In this document: in pieces, positions 62,098 to 64,000 of the stretch
How the letters are laid out: every line of letters starts with the position of its first letter
Numbering within the stretch: the stretch's first letter is position 1
Translations under genes and position numbers: made by a program
Notes under the pieces: model-generated
Seen by the model: only the letters and a program-made list of their open reading frames with translations
What the model was told of the DNA's origin: nothing
Database searches by the model: none
NCBI RefSeq assembly: GCF_000964225.1
Contig: NZ_BAMZ01000005.1
Coordinates: 124,001-188,000, forward strand
Direction of reading: 5' to 3'
Source of the DNA: Acetobacter syzygii
Lineage (GTDB): Bacteria > Pseudomonadota > Alphaproteobacteria > Acetobacterales > Acetobacteraceae
DNA length: 64,000 nucleotides

Positions 62098-62779
62098 TAC
62101 CACCACACTACCCGCGCAGAGTGAGAGCCGGCCCGAAGGGCGGGGCGCTCTGGCAGCGTATGCCTACCAGCAGATCCGTGATCAGCTTATCTATTGCCGT
62201 TATCAGGGCGGGGAGCGGTTGGTGCTGCGTCCTCTGGCGGTATCGCTCGGGTTAAGCCCCACCCCTGTGCGCGAGGCATTGTTGCGCCTTGTATCCGAGC
62301 AGGCACTGGTACTGGATGAGCGGAATACGGCCTGTGTCCCCCTCACATCACGTTCCGTGTTTTTGGATATTCATGGCGTGCGCGAAGTGCTGGAAGAGCG
62401 GGTAACCCGCGACCTGGCTGCGCACATTACGCCTGAACAGATTGCCATTCTGGAAGACAAGCATAAAGCGTTCATTGCCGCGTACGAGGCAGGGGAGCCA
62501 CATGCAACGGCAATTACCAATGTGTATTTTCATAGCACGGGTGCGGGTTTTTCCAGATTGTCGGTCACTGTTGGCCTGATCCGTGGGTTGTGGACCCGTA
62601 TGGGGCCCATTTACGCTGCGGCTAATGGGTTGCCCACAATCAGCCCTGCCAATCCGGACCATCCTCACCTGCAACTGCTGGAGGCGTTCAGGGCAGGGGA
62701 TGCGGAGGCCGCCGTCAGGGCTTTGAAAAGAGATTTTATGCAGGCCAAGGAATGGCTGGAGCCTTTGCTGCCCGATTAA
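62087..62779 (+). CDS. GntR/FadR-family transcriptional regulator
   Basis: A 230-residue DNA-binding regulator. Residues about 20-85 form a winged helix with AYQQIRDQLIYCRYQGGERL and the recognition helix region LGLSPTPVREALLRLVSEQA, a perfect GntR signature. The C-terminal helical FCD domain (about 95-215) contains VREVLEERVTRDLAAHI, and probably binds a small organic acid with a metal. The metal-binding Asp/His pattern is only partly visible. The start overlaps the ABC exporter end, so the two genes are coupled, and the regulator may control the exporter in response to its substrate. A bidirectional terminator follows. Confidence 0.88.
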   Translation: MTFNTTTLPAQSESRPEGRGALAAYAYQQIRDQLIYCRYQGGERLVLRPLAVSLGLSPTPVREALLRLVSEQALVLDERNTACVPLTSRSVFLDIHGVREVLEERVTRDLAAHITPEQIAILEDKHKAFIAAYEAGEPHATAITNVYFHSTGAGFSRLSVTVGLIRGLWTRMGPIYAAANGLPTISPANPDHPHLQLLEAFRAGDAEAAVRALKRDFMQAKEWLEPLLPD

Positions 62780-62801
62780 GTGGAGCGTGTGGTGTTGCTA
62801 T

Positions 62802-62853
62802 AAAAAAACGCCTCGCCCGTGCCAGCAAACTGGATCGGGCGAGGCGTTTTTAT
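62802..62853. terminator. Bidirectional intrinsic terminator
   Basis: AAAACGCCTCGCCCG (62805-62819) and CGGGCGAGGCGTTTT pair over 15 bp, with a 16-base loop, an A-run on the left and a T-run on the right. It ends both the ABC-GntR transcript and the convergent minD-minE transcript. Confidence 0.92.
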
Positions 62854-62891
62854 TGTCGGCCAGACCTGCTTTTTATGCAGGCTGGTGCCAC

Positions 62892-63176
62892 TCAGGCTTT
62901 TTTGGCGTTTGCAGGCTTGTCGGTCAGACCGGGCACTTCAACGTCAATTTCCAGTACGGAACATTGGGCACCACGGTCCATTTTGATCTGAACCTTGTCC
63001 TGATCAACCGCAACATGCCGTTTGATCACTTCCATGATCTCCCGGTGCAGTTTTGCCAGCAGATCGTCCTTGCCATCACCAACGGCAATACGTTCGTGCG
63101 CCAGCAGTATCTGTAACCGGTCGCGGGCAACGGGTGCCGATGAGCGGCGCTTGAAGATGCTGGAGAGGAATGTCAT
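62892..63176 (-). CDS. minE: Cell division topological specificity factor MinE
   Basis: A 94-residue protein that pairs with MinD to sweep the division inhibitor toward the poles. The short N-terminal segment FLSSIFKRR is the membrane-targeting sequence, [12 protein letters not shown] the MinD-contact helix, and the C-terminal topological domain contains [20 protein letters not shown]. Length and motifs fit MinE. The start overlaps the minD stop by four bases (ATGA), so translation is coupled. Confidence 0.95.
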   Translation of the reverse strand: MTFLSSIFKRRSSAPVARDRLQILLAHERIAVGDGKDDLLAKLHREIMEVIKRHVAVDQDKVQIKMDRGAQCSVLEIDVEVPGLTDKPANAKKA

Positions 63177-63988
63177 GCGACTCTCCGTTTAAACAGCCAG
63201 TCAAACAGGCCTTTGCGTTCTGCGGGGACGGTGACTGCCACCTTTTCCCCCATCAGGCGGCGTGCGGCTTCGGTATAAGCGCGGGCTGGCGCGCTTTCCG
63301 GTTCTGCAATGGTTACTGGAGCCCCCACGTTGGAGGCTTTGAGCACGTCCGGGCTTTCGGGAATGATGCCGAGCAGCGGGATGGACAGAATTTCCAGCAC
63401 GTCATCCGTCCCCAGCATGTCGCCTCTGGCGGCACGCTGCGGGTCGTAGCGGGTGATCAGGAGGAACTTCTCAATTTTTTCACCAGCTTTGGCTTTTTCC
63501 GTTGTGCTGTCCAGCATACCAATAATGCGGTCGCTGTCGCGGACGGAGGAAACTTCGGGGTTGGTTACGATCACGGCCATATCGGCATGGTGCATGGCCA
63601 TTTGTGCGCCACGTTCAATGCCAGCAGGGCTGTCGCAGATCACCCAGTCAAATTTTTTGCTCAGATCGGCAATGACCTTGGCAACGCCTTCGGGGGTCAG
63701 GGCGTCCTTGTCACGTGTCTGGGAAGCGGGGAGGAGGGAGAGCGTGTCCACCCGTTTGTCCTTGATCAGCGCCTGAGCAAGGTTGGCATCGCCCTGAATA
63801 ACGTTAATCAGGTCAAACACAACGCGGCGCTCGGCCCCCATGACCAGATCAAGGTTACGAAGACCAACGTCAAAATCAACCAGAACCACATTCTGGCCCG
63901 CCTTGGCCAGTGCTGCCCCAAGAGCTGCGGTGGTGGTGGTCTTGCCGACACCCCCCTTACCTGACGTGACGACCAGAACCTTTGCCAT
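63173..63988 (-). CDS. minD: Septum site-determining ATPase MinD
   Basis: A 271-residue deviant Walker A ATPase. [16 protein letters not shown] (about residues 9-24) has the signature Lys at the start of the P-loop; [18 protein letters not shown]-type sequence follows ([18 protein letters not shown]), and [11 protein letters not shown] holds the switch II Asp. The last 13 residues ([13 protein letters not shown]) form the amphipathic membrane-targeting helix needed for oscillation. AGGAAGA lies just before the ATG at the window edge. minC would be expected upstream, outside the window, on the same strand. The minE ATG overlaps its stop. Confidence 0.96.
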   Translation of the reverse strand: MAKVLVVTSGKGGVGKTTTTAALGAALAKAGQNVVLVDFDVGLRNLDLVMGAERRVVFDLINVIQGDANLAQALIKDKRVDTLSLLPASQTRDKDALTPEGVAKVIADLSKKFDWVICDSPAGIERGAQMAMHHADMAVIVTNPEVSSVRDSDRIIGMLDSTTEKAKAGEKIEKFLLITRYDPQRAARGDMLGTDDVLEILSIPLLGIIPESPDVLKASNVGAPVTIAEPESAPARAYTEAARRLMGEKVAVTVPAERKGLFDWLFKRRVA

Positions 63989-64000
63989 CAGTCTTCCTCT

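Noticed and set aside
1-64000. Mobile elements, prophage genes, toxin-antitoxin pairs, CRISPR arrays, tRNA or rRNA genes
   Set aside because: Looked for on both strands; no transposase, integrase, phage gene, regular short repeats or tRNA-like clover-leaf was seen in the gaps.

Overview
The window reads as a chromosomal segment from an acetic acid bacterium (Alphaproteobacteria, Acetobacteraceae, probably Acetobacter or a close relative). The taxonomic call is inferred from gene content and order: an rnhB-ccrM pair with GANTC sites in front, a moxR-DUF58-DUF4159 cluster, a carA gene with an N-terminal helix-turn-helix extension, yqeY-dnaG-rpoD, lptF-lptG-lptD-surA-rsmA, and minD-minE. No prophage, insertion sequence, CRISPR array, rRNA or tRNA gene was seen. 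It is almost entirely coding, and most of it is core genome.

Layout. 1-2.4 kb: the end of a sulfonate/taurine/nitrate-type ABC importer operon, then two tiny stress-type membrane proteins. 2.4-11.7 kb: a four-gene tripartite RND efflux operon on the minus strand (adaptor, two different pumps, outer-membrane channel). 11.9-13.3 kb: an MFS exporter. 13.4-15.6 kb: a CsbD-like protein, then ribonuclease HII and the cell-cycle methyltransferase CcrM behind a cluster of four GANTC sites. 15.6-23.2 kb: a secreted ankyrin-type protein and a tightly overlapping MoxR/DUF58/DUF4159/VWA-like membrane operon. 23.3-29.9 kb: DUF1285, CCA-adding enzyme, an ABC exporter and an EmrAB-like pump behind a TetR-type operator. 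30.0-38.1 kb: minus-strand genes rppH, yibQ-like, ctpA, envC-like, gpmI, ilvA and greA. 38.2-42.9 kb: carB and carA.

43.1-49.7 kb: yqeY, dnaG and rpoD, then an acetyltransferase and the rpsF-rpsR-rplI ribosomal operon. 49.8-51.0 kb: cyclopropane fatty acid synthase. 51.0-57.9 kb: a minus-strand outer-membrane biogenesis operon (lptF, lptG, lptD, surA) that ends in rsmA. 58.0-59.7 kb: a porin. 60.2-62.8 kb: an ABC exporter overlapping a GntR regulator. 62.9-64.0 kb: minE and minD.

The observations most worth following up are: (1) four GANTC sites, two of them in a perfect hairpin, directly before rnhB-ccrM, suggesting methylation feedback; (2) a CarA protein fused to a DNA-binding-like domain, with two near-identical TGGGAA-N5-TTCCCA sites in the divergent carA/yqeY-dnaG-rpoD control region, which may be an autoregulatory circuit linking pyrimidine/arginine precursor supply to the macromolecular synthesis operon; (3) an rsmA gene whose expected ATG appears as ATA; (4) a perfect 29-bp palindrome after rpoD; and (5) a 37-bp inverted repeat upstream of lptF.
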